Position numbers and translations under genes: made by a program
Shown: positions 54,848-64,000 of the stretch, piece by piece
How the letters are laid out: every line of letters begins with the position of its first letter
Position numbering within the stretch: position 1 is the stretch's first letter
Assembly: GCF_002557795.1 (NCBI RefSeq)
Contig: NZ_CP023777.1
Span: forward strand, 4,659,001-4,723,000
Length of the DNA: 64,000 bases
Reading direction: 5' to 3'
From: Chitinophaga caeni
GTDB lineage: Bacteria > Bacteroidota > Bacteroidia > Chitinophagales > Chitinophagaceae
The notes under the pieces: model-generated
Databases searched by the model: none
The model's input: the letters and a program-made list of their open reading frames with translations, nothing else
Told to the model about the DNA's origin: nothing

Positions 54848-56098
54848 ATGCCATCATCAGCGCAAAATAACGACCAGCACCTTGTTCACACAGCCGAATA
54901 CATCGCTGCCTTGTTCTTGAAAAAACTTCAAGGGCAGGTAAGCCATGAAGAACAATTAATACTGGAGCAATGGCTCGCCCGGCAATCCGATGAAAACCGG
55001 GAATTTTTAGAAGCAACGACAGATTGGCCTGCCATAGAGGCGCATATTCAGAAATTTTACCATCTGGACACGGAAGCGGCGTTGCAAGATGTATGGACAC
55101 GCATAGAACAAGCACCGGTTAAAGAAACAAGGGTCATTAATATGAACAGGTGGTTGAAGATTAGCAGCGCGGCAGCCATTGCCGCCCTGTTAATCGGCAG
55201 CGCCTGGTGGTTTACTCATAAGCACTCTATAAATTCCACAGAACTTCCAGGAACGGCACATTATGCAAATGATGTGCCGCCGGGAAGTAACAAGGCCTTA
55301 TTGGAACTGGCCGATGGCAGCACGATTGAATTGGACAGCAACCGCAACGGCAAACTTGCCCAGCAAGGAAATAGTACCGTTGTTGCCAATGGAAAAGGCG
55401 ATATCAGTTACTTGCCTGCCGGTGCTGAAGATGCCTCCACTGCCGTTACTTATAACAGGGTAACGACTCCAAAGGGAGGAACTTTCAAGGTAGTATTGCC
55501 CGATAATACGATCGTTTGGTTGAATGCAGCTTCTTCTATCCGCTACCCTACATCGTTCCGGGGCAAAAACCGCGAAGTTCAGATTACGGGTGAAGCATAT
55601 TTTGATGTTGCCGCCCTGGCACAGCAACCTTTCAGGGTAACGGTACAAAGAAACGATCATGCACCGATAACAGTAGATGTATTGGGAACAGAATTTAACA
55701 TCCAGGCTTACCCCGGGGAAACTGTTCACGCAGCAACGCTGGTGCAGGGTAAAGTAAGGGTCAAATTGCTGGAAAACAGTTCCATTTTACAAGCAGGACA
55801 ACAAGTCATCGTGGATCAACAACAGGAGATGCAAACACGTCAAGCCGACCTATCAGCAACATTAGCATGGAAAAACAATCTATTCAACCTACAAGATGCT
55901 TCCATCCAGGATATTATGAATCAAGTGGCCAGGTGGTATAATGTAGAGGTAACATATGAAGGTTCCATCAATCAACAATTTGTCGGTAAAATCCCGAGAA
56001 ACATGAATCTTTCCAGTGTCTTGGAAATTTTAGAATCAACCGGGTGGGTGCGCTTCCGCTTGGAAGGCCGGCACTTAACCGTTATCGCCCGCCAATAG
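54848..56098 (+). CDS. FecR-family anti-sigma factor
   Basis: The ATG at 54848 gives 416 aa (MPSSAQNNDQHL); the frame also opens at a TTG nine bases upstream. The N-terminal cytoplasmic helical part has FLKKLQGQVSHEEQLILEQWLARQSDENREFL, the usual sigma-binding zone. One membrane helix lies at about 104-122. The periplasmic FecR domain has RVTTPKGGTFKVVLPDNTIVWLNAASSIRYP and REVQITGEAYFDVA. A C-terminal DUF4974-like domain (NLQDASIQDIMNQVARWYNVEVTYEG) contacts the STN domain of SusC. It sits directly before the interrupted SusC gene and is the presumed partner of the divergent ECF sigma factor. It ends with TAG. Confidence 0.92.
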   Translation: MPSSAQNNDQHLVHTAEYIAALFLKKLQGQVSHEEQLILEQWLARQSDENREFLEATTDWPAIEAHIQKFYHLDTEAALQDVWTRIEQAPVKETRVINMNRWLKISSAAAIAALLIGSAWWFTHKHSINSTELPGTAHYANDVPPGSNKALLELADGSTIELDSNRNGKLAQQGNSTVVANGKGDISYLPAGAEDASTAVTYNRVTTPKGGTFKVVLPDNTIVWLNAASSIRYPTSFRGKNREVQITGEAYFDVAALAQQPFRVTVQRNDHAPITVDVLGTEFNIQAYPGETVHAATLVQGKVRVKLLENSSILQAGQQVIVDQQQEMQTRQADLSATLAWKNNLFNLQDASIQDIMNQVARWYNVEVTYEGSINQQFVGKIPRNMNLSSVLEILESTGWVRFRLEGRHLTVIARQ

Positions 56099-56128
56099 TG
56101 GCGGGACATTTAAACCGCTTAATTGATC

Positions 56129-59100
56129 ATGAAATATATTTCAACCAAAATCCAATTTTCCCGGGAACTTTTCTCTAAAGCCCGGGCAGGCAAACCGGCC
56201 TTGTTAAAGCTCGGGACAACAGCACTCCTGTTGTTCATTTCTTTTCAAGCCCTGGTAGCTCAAACGGTGAAGCTTAACGCGAACAAAACACCGTTCGAAA
56301 AAGTATGTAAACAAATTGAAAAACAAACAGGTTATTATTTCGTTTATGCAAAAGACTTAAAAGACAAAGCACTCCCGGTAACGGCAGTGGTGAAGGACGA
56401 GCCCATATCAAAAGCTTTGGAAATCGTTTTCAAAGACCTCCCCTACAGTTATAAGGTTGTAGACAAAGTTGTATCAGTTAATACAGCCGAGCCCAAACCG
56501 ATTCCCGGATCAACAAGTGCTATCAGTGATACTTTCACCCTTTACGGTCAAGTTTTTGACCAGGGAATCCCGAACGGTGGATTACCCAATGCTTCCGTCA
56601 TGACGCTAACTACCAAGAGGATGACTTTAACCGATGCCACGGGTAACTTCGTGCTGCACGGGGTGAAGTGGGAAGAAAAGTTAGTGGTTAGGTATATCGG
56701 TTACGAAGATTATACGACTACGACTTCTTCTAATTTGAAACGGAGGATTATAATTATGAAGTTGGCCAATAACCAACTTGATAAAGTGGTGGTAACTGCC
56801 TACGGTAAAACAAGTAACCGTTTCAATACGGGTAACATCATCACGATTTCCGGGAAAGAAATCGAAGACTTACCTTTCCAAAACCCGCTCATGGCTTTGG
56901 AAGGCAGGGTACCCGGCCTCGTAATATCACAGGTAAACAGCGATCCCAGCTCGCCATTCAAAATAGAAATACGCGGAAGAAATTCACTGAATCCAACAAT
57001 ACCCACCGATCCATTAATCATTGTTGACGGTGTTCCGATCGGCCCGCTCGATTTAATCAAAAGCACGCAAACTTCCGGCAATTTAGACATCTCTCCCGGT
57101 TTGGATCAATCCGGTATCTCCGCTGGCTATACCGGCGGACAAAGCCCTTTATTCGGGATCAACATGCATGATATAGAATCTATCAGTGTATTGAAAGATG
57201 CGGATGCAACAGCCATTTATGGTAGCAGGGGCGCCAATGGTGTGATTATTATCAAGACGAAGAAGGGTGAATTCGGGGAAAATAGGGTCAACGTAAATGT
57301 GAGCAAAGGCTTTACCCACCCTAGCCGTTTTTACAACTTCCTGGATACGGATCAATACCGCGCCATGAGGAAGGAAGCATTCGCCAATGACGGGATCGAA
57401 ATCAGCTCCGACCCAACCGCCCCCGGTTATGCGCCGGATTTATTGATCTGGGATTCTACCAAGTACACGGATTGGGGTAAATATTTCTACGATGCTTTAG
57501 GTCAAAGCACGAATGCCAGCGCGAGTGTAAGCGGTGGAAATAAATTGAGTACGTATAGAATAAGCGGCGCTTACTTTGACCGTCAGAATATCGGTCAAAG
57601 GGGCGGAACGAAAAATATGAGTTTGAGTACCAATTACGGCATCAGGAGCAAAAACGAAAAATTCATGTTGAACATGAGCTTAAACGTAGGTAAAAATAAG
57701 GTCGATGCCATCAATACAAGTGATAAAAGCACCCTCCCTCCCAATGCACCGGATCCTTTAAAATCCAATGGGGAATTGAACTTTGATGAATACAGGGGTA
57801 TTTATCAATTTCCCTTGGCATTCAAATCTTTAAAACAAGCTTACAATTCGAATACGGACAGGATATCAGGTAGTGTCAACCTAAGTTATAATATCATTAA
57901 AGGATTGGATTTCACTGCCACTCTAGGTTATGACAACTCCAATATGGAAGCTAAAAGCATGATTCCAGTAGCCGCTTCCGACCCGGTATCAAATACGCCC
58001 CCTACCGGTTCAGTAAATAACGGGACCACGAAAAACACTAGCTTAAACTTTGACCCTACCTTAGTGTACAATAAGAGTATCGGCCAAGGTATTTTTACAG
58101 CGATGGTCGGGTTTACGTATAATTCCAAGGAAACATCCTCCAAATTTATAAGGGCAACAGGCTTCACTTCTGATGACCTGATTAACTCGATGAGTAATGC
58201 TCCTAATATTAGCGTGAATGACCGTTCCGCAGAATATAAATATGCAGGGTTGTATTCTCAAATCGGCTACAGGTTCAAAGAGCGGTATTTAATAAACTTT
58301 AGCGGAAGAAGGGACGGCAGCAGCAGGTTCGGTGCAGATAACCGCTTTGGTAACTTCGGTTCCATCGGCGCCGGCTGGATCATCACGGAAGAACCTTGGA
58401 TGAAAACCTTCATTCCAAATATCCTTACCTATATGAAGTTCAGGGGTAGCTACGGAAGTACGGGTAGCGACCAGGTAGGAGAATACCAGTATTTGACCCA
58501 ATGGGGTAATAATATAGCAGCTAATGGAGATTTTACAGTTTACCCTTACAACGGGGTTGTGCCGATTATTTCCTTACTGCACGCCAATAATGAATTTCAC
58601 TGGGAAAGGAATAACAAGTTAGAAGGAGCTATCGAGTTCCAGTTATTCAGAAAGATCAACGTGAATGCCTCCTGGTATAAAAACTTATGCGACAACCAAT
58701 TGGTATCATACCCTACGGGGATCTTCACGGGTTATACGTCCTTTACTGCCAACCTACCGGCCAAAGTAGAGAACAAGGGCTTCGAATTAAATATCACCGC
58801 GCAAATCATGCGCAGTGCAAACTTTTACTGGAATGTTGGCTTTAACACCAGTAGAAATTCGAATACGATCTTGGCATTTCCCAACCTGGAATTGTCACCC
58901 TACGCTAACCGCTACAAGATCGGCGGATCAACCAACGACCGTTTCTTGTTGGAATATAACGGCGTAGATCCAGAAACCGGGGAGTTTACTTACACGGATG
59001 CAAATTAGGACGGGAAAATCACTATAAACAACAGTGCATTCCCCGGAACAGAAGATGACGACAGGATCGTTGTTCTTCCCTTCGCGCCCAAATTTTACGG

Positions 59101-59557
59101 CGGGTTTACCAATAGCTTCCGATATAAAGGAATTACGTTGCAGTTTAACGGCAGTTTCAGCAGGAAGTTTGGCTACAGTTCCATTGCTTCTTCCGCGGGA
59201 GGTATGAGAAACATAACCCAGTACGTGTATGATCACCGTTGGCAAAAACCGGGCGATGTTGCCCTCATTTCAAAATTGACTACGCTAAGTAATCCTAACA
59301 ATGGCAACTTCGGTATTTCTACAGGTGCATACAAGATGATCAACATCTTTGAAATCAATACGCTTAGAATGGGTTATCAATTACCGGCAAATTTTGTCAA
59401 GAAAATAAAAATGACGACAGTAGGATTTAACTTCTCCGTTACCAACTTACTGAAAATTACGGGTGAAAAAGATCGCGATCCGGAAATACCTTATACATCT
59501 TTAGCAGGATTACCAACTGCCAGGGATTTCATGTTCGGTATCAATTGTAGTTTCTAA
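56129..59557 (+). pseudogene. SusC/RagA TonB-linked transducer with STN domain, interrupted by in-frame TAG
   Basis: The frame from ATG 56129 is open to TAG at 59006-59008 and then stays open in the same frame to 59557. Without the stop it would encode 1142 aa. It has an STN domain (NANKTPFEKVCKQIEKQTGYYFVYAKDLKDK, about 45-115), a CarboxypepD-like domain, a plug (DKVVVTAYGKTSNRF, LIIVDGVPI, DIESISVLKDADATAIYGSRGANGVIIIKTKKG) and a barrel. The stop falls in FTYTDAN-stop-DGKITI, where the family usually has DxNxDG, so CAG to TAG is the likely change. The last 182 residues, ending DFMFGINCSF, would be lost. TAG is a normal stop for neighbouring genes, so recoding is unlikely. It could be a recent mutation or a base-call error. 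Confidence 0.85.
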
Positions 59558-59576
59558 CCAGTAAAAGTATATTAAG

Positions 59577-61091
59577 ATGTTACGATATAAAAATCATTCT
59601 AAATTATTTATATCACTTTGTTTAACAGGAATTTTGTTTTACGGCAGCTCCTGTAGCAAATTGATCGAAGTAGATCCCCCTGCCGGCTCAATAACTACGG
59701 AAAAGGTTTTCGAATCGGATGTTAAGGCTTATAGCGCCATTGCTGCTGCTTATTCCAAGATGATGTACAATTCCCATCAAATTAATGCAACCAATGGTGG
59801 TATTACACTTTATACCGGTATTTTATCGGATGAAATGGAAAGCAGGGTATCGGCTAATGATCCTGAATACTCAGAATTACAGAACAACAAAATCTTAAAA
59901 ACTAATAGTATTGTTAGTAGCATTTTTTGGGCTTCCCTTTACGAATCCGTTTATATATCAAACTCCATTTTAAACGGTATCGAGTCATCCAGCTCCCCGG
60001 CATTGTCGGACGAATGCCGGAGGCTCGTAACCGGTGAAGCCAAATTTATAAGGGCATTTAGCTACTTTTACCTGGTTAACTTATTCGGGGATATCCCGCT
60101 CCCGTTAAGTTATGATGCCAACAAAACCATTCAACTGACACGTTCCCCCGTTGCAGATGTTTACAAGCAGATAGAGCATGATTTATCCGATGCCTGCCAG
60201 TTGCTTCCAACTGATTATTCCCAATTCGGTGGAGAAAAAGTTCGGGCTAACCGTTGGGCTGCCTTGGCATTGATGGCAAGGGTGAAACTGTATGAAGAAA
60301 AATGGGAAGAAGCTAAGTTATACGCTGATACGGTTATCAACGAAGGTAATTTCCAGTTAGTTACCCCGGATAAAGCGTTTTTAGCCAATAATGATGGCGT
60401 CATACTTCAATTTAAGAACTATGAAGGAACTTCGTATTTAATGTCTGAGCCGGATCTGTCTGTACCCCTGATTAGGCTTTCACAATTATCGCCGGCCGAT
60501 GTTGCAGTATTTACTGATCCCAGCGTTTTCCCGATATACTTCGGATACGGTTATTATTTAAATGACTTTACCTACAGGAACGAGATCATCGATCAATTCG
60601 ATATCACTGACAAACGCCGGGCTACTTGGATTGACAGTGTACCATGCCCAAACATAGAACCTTATAATGGCAGGGTTTATTACTATTCTGTAAAATACAG
60701 GGGATTATTGAATGTGAGCAAACCTGATCTATATTACATGGTGCTTCGCTTATCAGAACAATACCTTGTTAGGGCGGAAGCAAAACTACATTTAAATGAT
60801 ATCGACGGCGCTTTGAACGATATAAACGCGGTAAGGGAAAAAGCGGGCTTAGCAGGCTTGCATGACCTCGATGAAAATACTGCCATGCAAGCATTGCAAA
60901 ATGAGAACCTGTTTGAGTTCATCGGTGAATGGGGTCACCGTTGGTTCGATTTGAAACGCTGGGGCAAAACAGAAAGTGTTCTTTCAACAATTGAGAACAA
61001 AAAACCCTGGTCGAACCATTCCTTACTAATGCCCATCCCGGATGACGAATTAATCCGTAGTCCACAATTAACGCAAAATCCGGATTATTGA
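59577..61091 (+). CDS. RagB/SusD family lipoprotein
   Basis: A 504-aa SusD homologue. Signal and lipobox are GILFYGSSCSKLIEVDPPAG. It carries FESDVKAYSAIAAAYSKMM, EAKFIRAFSYFYLVNLFGDIPLP, RVKLYEEKWEEAKLYADTVI, and the C-terminal LRLSEQYLVRAEAKLHLNDIDGALNDINAVREKAG with FEFIGEWGHRWFDLKRWG. It is intact although its SusC partner is interrupted, and follows it by 19 bp. It should hold the ligand for import; because the operon includes a metalloprotease, the ligand may be peptide rather than glycan, an inference. Confidence 0.94.
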   Translation: MLRYKNHSKLFISLCLTGILFYGSSCSKLIEVDPPAGSITTEKVFESDVKAYSAIAAAYSKMMYNSHQINATNGGITLYTGILSDEMESRVSANDPEYSELQNNKILKTNSIVSSIFWASLYESVYISNSILNGIESSSSPALSDECRRLVTGEAKFIRAFSYFYLVNLFGDIPLPLSYDANKTIQLTRSPVADVYKQIEHDLSDACQLLPTDYSQFGGEKVRANRWAALALMARVKLYEEKWEEAKLYADTVINEGNFQLVTPDKAFLANNDGVILQFKNYEGTSYLMSEPDLSVPLIRLSQLSPADVAVFTDPSVFPIYFGYGYYLNDFTYRNEIIDQFDITDKRRATWIDSVPCPNIEPYNGRVYYYSVKYRGLLNVSKPDLYYMVLRLSEQYLVRAEAKLHLNDIDGALNDINAVREKAGLAGLHDLDENTAMQALQNENLFEFIGEWGHRWFDLKRWGKTESVLSTIENKKPWSNHSLLMPIPDDELIRSPQLTQNPDY

Positions 61092-61195
61092 CAAGTAGCC
61101 TCCTTCCGCCGATAATTTTAAACTAAGGTTGTTACAACTAAAGTTTCATCCTTAAAAAGTAAGCATAGTCATCTTTCATATGTTTGTGTTGATTT

Positions 61196-61241
61196 AAGTC
61201 CCCTAGGCAATAACTTGATGTGGGTTATTGCCGGGGGACTT
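61196..61241. terminator. Hairpin between susD and the GNAT gene
   Basis: AAGTCCCC-ta-GGCAATAAC (61196-61214) pairs with GTTATTGCC-g-GGGGACTT (61224-61241). It is a stable 17-bp stem without a strong U-run, lying between convergent genes, so it can act as a shared terminator or mRNA 3' end stabiliser. Confidence 0.6.
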
Positions 61242-61243
61242 CG

Positions 61244-61777
61244 CTATTTGCCCGGATTTCTCTTTCTGAAAACGATGTTTTCCTCGACATATTCATCTTT
61301 GATCGATGGATCAAGGATAAAATCAAACCGGGATAATAATTTTTGGGAAGCCTGGTTATCCTTATGGGTATATGCTTCCACGAGCTCTAATTTTAATATA
61401 TCGAAGGCAAACGAAAGAACCATTTTCAAGGCAGCGCTCATAATTCCTTTCCCTTGGTGAACCGGCAGCAATTCGTAGCCAATTTCCCCACATTTTCCAT
61501 CTGCGGTTATATTCCATAAACAGATGGTTCCCAACAGCTCATCTTCCGGCGAATGGGAATGCGTGGTAACTACCCAATAGTACGAGATTCCTTTATCAAC
61601 GGCTTCTTCTATTTTTTGATAAAACGCTTCTACATCAGCTTTCTCCTTCGGCGGATCACGTTTTATATATGTCAAAACCTGGGGATCGGATCTTAGTTGC
61701 CACAAAAGATCGATATCCTTCCTTTCCAAGCCCCTGAGCAAAATATTATCCCGTAGTAAGTTTTGTTGAGCTTTCAT
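61244..61777 (-). CDS. GNAT family N-acetyltransferase (RimJ/RimL-like)
   Basis: A 177-aa acetyltransferase. It begins LLRDNILLRGLERKDIDLLWQLRSDPQVLTYI, typical of the RimJ/RimL branch. The acetyl-CoA site is in GEIGYELLPVHQGKGIMSAALKMVLSFAF (Q-x-x-G-x-G/A as HQGKGI). A C-terminal strand carries VEAYTHKDNQASQKLLSRFDF. It should acetylate an amine, such as a protein N-terminus or a small molecule, in the cytoplasm. It is a single gene next to the sulfatase, on the same strand but 61 bp apart. Confidence 0.9.
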   Translation of the reverse strand: MKAQQNLLRDNILLRGLERKDIDLLWQLRSDPQVLTYIKRDPPKEKADVEAFYQKIEEAVDKGISYYWVVTTHSHSPEDELLGTICLWNITADGKCGEIGYELLPVHQGKGIMSAALKMVLSFAFDILKLELVEAYTHKDNQASQKLLSRFDFILDPSIKDEYVEENIVFRKRNPGK

Positions 61778-61838
61778 TTGAATAGTATTATGATTTAATT
61801 ATTGTTAACCGTTGTTGTCCGTACAACATTGATTTTTT

Positions 61839-63350
61839 CTAATTTAATATTAACGGTTTCCCGGTAGATTTCAATACGGGCATCGGGGCATTCCAAACTT
61901 TTAATTTTGTTACCAACAATTTGTATAACTCATCAGTCTTCTCTTTGTTCAATTTCGACAGGTCATTGGTTTCCCCGATATCTTGCTTCAAATTATACAA
62001 TTCTCTCCGTCCATCACGCAAATGCAGGACAAGCTTCCAATCACCTTGCCGTATAGCGCTGCAATAGTTGATACCCGGCCCATCGCGGGGAATCCATTTA
62101 TTTGGAAAATGCCATACAAAAGTTCTTGTATCATCTTTAAAACCCGGTTTTTTCAATATCGGCATAAAGCTGATGCCGTCTACCGTTTGAAGGGTTTTAT
62201 AGCCTGTAATTCCTGCCATTTCTAAGATTGTCGGGAAAAAATCTTCGATAATTACCGGTTGATGAGTTACCGTTCCGGCAGCAACCTGCCCGGGCCAGGC
62301 AACGATCATCGGTTCCCTTGTACCACCTTCATATACGGAGCCTTTCCCGGCGCGTAGAGGTAAATTTTGGGTATGCGCCGCACCTCCCCTTTGTGAACTC
62401 AAACTCAAACCTCCATTATCGCTCATAAAAATGATCACGGTATTTTTCTCGATATGATGTTGTTCCAAGAAATCCATCACATCCCCCAAGCTTTTGTCCA
62501 TGCCTTCCAACAAGGTCGCGTATTTGGCTTCGCGGATGTCCATCCCTGCATCGATGTACTTTTGCAAATACCTGTCATCTCCTTGAATCGGTGCGTGTAC
62601 CGCGTAGTGCGCTAAATTTAAATAAAAAGGTTGTTGTTGATTCACCGGGAACTCCAATGCTTTCAAGGCTTCCAAGGTTAAAGCTTCCGTAAGAAAAGTT
62701 CCGGTATTATAATATTCTTCTAAGTCGGGAACAGATTGAGCCGAGTTTTTACCGGGTTTATTTCCGTAAAATTCCTCCGACAAATAACTTTGCGGATGCC
62801 CCGCAGCATGCCCGGAAATGTTTATGACATAACCTAAATTTCTAGGGTTAGCGCCCGTGGTGCCCATCGGGCCCCAATGCGCTTTACCGGCATGCACCGT
62901 AAAATAGCCATTATCCTTTAATAATTGCGGGTAAGTGGTTGCCGCGAATGATGTACGATCCGGCTTGCCGGTGGTGATCCCGTTATAACGCCAATTGGCA
63001 GGTAAAAACATACTATCGGCGTTGTCAGTAGGCTGATTTTTCCTCGGGGATGTCCAATTGGTAACGCCGTGGTGAGCAGCATTCATCCCGGTCAATAAAC
63101 TCAACCTAGAGGGTGTGCAAACGGGCGTAGCATAAGCATCTGTAAATATCATCCCCTTGGCAGCAAGGCGTTCCATATTGGGTGTATGATAGATGAAGTT
63201 GAAGCCCTGCTTTTTCCCGCTGAAGGGAACCGTATTATCCATCCAACCCATATCGTCTACCAAGAAAACAATAATATTCGGACGTTCTTGGGCATAAGTA
63301 GCAAGGGATATCGTGGCCAAAAATAAGAGTAGCATGCATTTTTTACACAT
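61839..63350 (-). CDS. Exported sulfatase (formylglycine-dependent, Cys type)
   Basis: A 503-aa sulfatase with a Sec signal (residues about 1-20). The metal site includes Asp32-Asp33 in VFLVDDMGW. The formylglycine precursor is Cys78 in CTPSRLSLLTG, matching the C-x-P-S-R-x-x-x-L-T-G signature. Further motifs are GKAHWG, FMSDNGG and GTREPMIVAWPG. Conversion of Cys78 needs a maturase (anSME or FGE) not present in the window. It cleaves sulfate esters of sulfated glycans or small molecules. The PL8 lyase 13 kb upstream could act on a sulfated glycosaminoglycan, so a joint role is possible but not indicated by operon structure. Confidence 0.92.
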   Translation of the reverse strand: MCKKCMLLLFLATISLATYAQERPNIIVFLVDDMGWMDNTVPFSGKKQGFNFIYHTPNMERLAAKGMIFTDAYATPVCTPSRLSLLTGMNAAHHGVTNWTSPRKNQPTDNADSMFLPANWRYNGITTGKPDRTSFAATTYPQLLKDNGYFTVHAGKAHWGPMGTTGANPRNLGYVINISGHAAGHPQSYLSEEFYGNKPGKNSAQSVPDLEEYYNTGTFLTEALTLEALKALEFPVNQQQPFYLNLAHYAVHAPIQGDDRYLQKYIDAGMDIREAKYATLLEGMDKSLGDVMDFLEQHHIEKNTVIIFMSDNGGLSLSSQRGGAAHTQNLPLRAGKGSVYEGGTREPMIVAWPGQVAAGTVTHQPVIIEDFFPTILEMAGITGYKTLQTVDGISFMPILKKPGFKDDTRTFVWHFPNKWIPRDGPGINYCSAIRQGDWKLVLHLRDGRRELYNLKQDIGETNDLSKLNKEKTDELYKLLVTKLKVWNAPMPVLKSTGKPLILN

Positions 63351-63495
63351 AAGCGGAATTTAATTAGCTAGTTGCTAAATATAAAACTTAAAGTGTAAAA
63401 ACTACACCACGTTTGTACAAAAGGTAAATATGCTGTATCTTAACCACGCTTTATTGGACCTATTTTTGCATCCATCAACAGAAAAAAGAATACTT

Positions 63496-64000
63496 ATGCT
63501 TAGAAAAAATTTGCTTTTCGGAGTAGCCAGCTTACTCTTGGCAAGTTCTACGATCGCAATGCCCATCGCACCATCTAATACTTTTGAAATGATCCAAGAT
63601 CAAATAAAACCCAAGGATCTCATCGGTCGTTGGGATATCACGGTTGATCAAGATGGTAAACCGGCTCCTTCCTGGTTGGAAGTTGACTTATCCGGCTACC
63701 GTACTTTGGTGGGAAGGTTTGTCGGGGTAAGCGGTAGCGCACGCCCTATCTCGGAAGTACATTTCAATAACGGGAAATTTGATTTTAAGATTCCACCGCA
63801 ATGGGAAGGGGGCGATAAGGATTTTGTAATACAGGGAGAAGTTACTGCCGATGGAATCAAGGGAACCATCGAGACCAGCGAAGGCAAAACCTACCCGTTC
63901 ACGGGTGTTAAAGCGCCTTCATTGCGGAATACCGGCGCGAAGCCATCCTGGGGAAAAGCGATACAATTATTCAACGGTAAAGACCTTAGCGGCTGGAAAG
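63496..64000 (+). CDS. Partial DUF1080 (3-keto-disaccharide hydrolase) protein
   Basis: ATG at 63496; the gene runs off the right edge after 168 codons. It has a signal peptide (MLRKNLLFGVASLLLASSTIAMPI). Next is a lipocalin-like beta domain (LIGRWDITVDQDGKPAPSWLEVDL, then GRFVGVSGSARPISEV). The start of a DUF1080 domain follows (AIQLFNGKDLSGWK), which resembles the LFNGKDLSGW opening of this family. Relatives in Bacteroidota are periplasmic or surface proteins active on 3-keto sugars or acting as glycan-binding domains. It is divergent from the sulfatase. A possible -7 box TATTTTTG lies at 63461-63468. Confidence 0.85.
   Translation, partial: MLRKNLLFGVASLLLASSTIAMPIAPSNTFEMIQDQIKPKDLIGRWDITVDQDGKPAPSWLEVDLSGYRTLVGRFVGVSGSARPISEVHFNNGKFDFKIPPQWEGGDKDFVIQGEVTADGIKGTIETSEGKTYPFTGVKAPSLRNTGAKPSWGKAIQLFNGKDLSGWK

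Noticed and set aside
59006..59008. Genome-wide recoding of TAG as a sense codon
   Set aside because: TAG ends FecR (56096-56098), lanthipeptide precursor 3 (43526-43528) and the DUF3823 gene (276-278), so it is an ordinary stop in this genome.
1..64000. CRISPR arrays, rRNA, tRNA, integrase genes and prophage
   Set aside because: No regularly spaced repeats, conserved rRNA segments, cloverleaf-like tRNA sequence or phage-type genes were seen on reading; a dedicated tRNA/RNA scan was not possible.

Overview
The window comes from a Bacteroidota genome, most likely a Chitinophaga-like member of the Chitinophagaceae. Supporting signs are three SusC/SusD outer-membrane uptake loci, a FecI/FecR regulator pair, a type IX secretion sorting domain, many short lipoprotein signals, Bacteroidota-style class I lanthipeptide precursors, weak Shine-Dalgarno sites and moderate GC with AT-rich gaps. 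No rRNA, tRNA, CRISPR array or phage structural gene was seen.

Left part (1-30.7 kb). A minus-strand SusC-SusD-DUF3823-GH71/99-like operon (1-6024) faces a large membrane-spanning one-component regulator with a sensor-like exterior and a winged-helix/BTAD-like cytoplasmic end. Metabolic and envelope genes follow: a SRPBCC protein, a thiolase, a quinone-oxidoreductase-like enzyme, an MlaE-MlaF-MlaD lipid transport operon, a phosphosulfolactate synthase, a Gfo/Idh/MocA oxidoreductase, a T9SS-exported DNRLRE metallopeptidase, a MacB/FtsX-type permease, an alpha/beta hydrolase, an Hsp20, a lone class I terpene synthase, a hybrid histidine kinase and an exported Ntn-type acylase.

Middle (31-46 kb). 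A second locus encodes SusC, SusD, a DUF5689 lipoprotein and a Tat-exported calcineurin-like phosphoesterase. A MITE-like element with a perfect 9-bp target duplication sits on the phosphoesterase stop codon. An inverted second copy, also with a perfect 9-bp duplication, lies at 16.4 kb. Next is a compact class I lanthipeptide cluster: a full-length LanB (minus strand), three precursor peptides, LanC and a LuxR-type response regulator. No transporter or leader protease is visible.

Right part (46-64 kb). A PL8 lyase with the complete catalytic constellation is followed by a 2H phosphoesterase. Then comes a three-gene minus-strand operon: an actin-fold ATPase whose phosphate-1 motif sits at the C-terminus (apparently circularly permuted), a bactofilin, and a 53-aa single-pass membrane protein. 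It is bounded by a candidate promoter and a clear terminator, and is the best candidate here for an undescribed system. The third Sus locus has a divergent ECF sigma factor, a lipoprotein, a zinc metalloprotease, FecR, a SusC transducer interrupted by a single in-frame amber codon, and SusD. The window closes with a GNAT acetyltransferase, an exported sulfatase and the start of a DUF1080 protein.

Functions are inferred from protein motifs read by eye; no database search was run.
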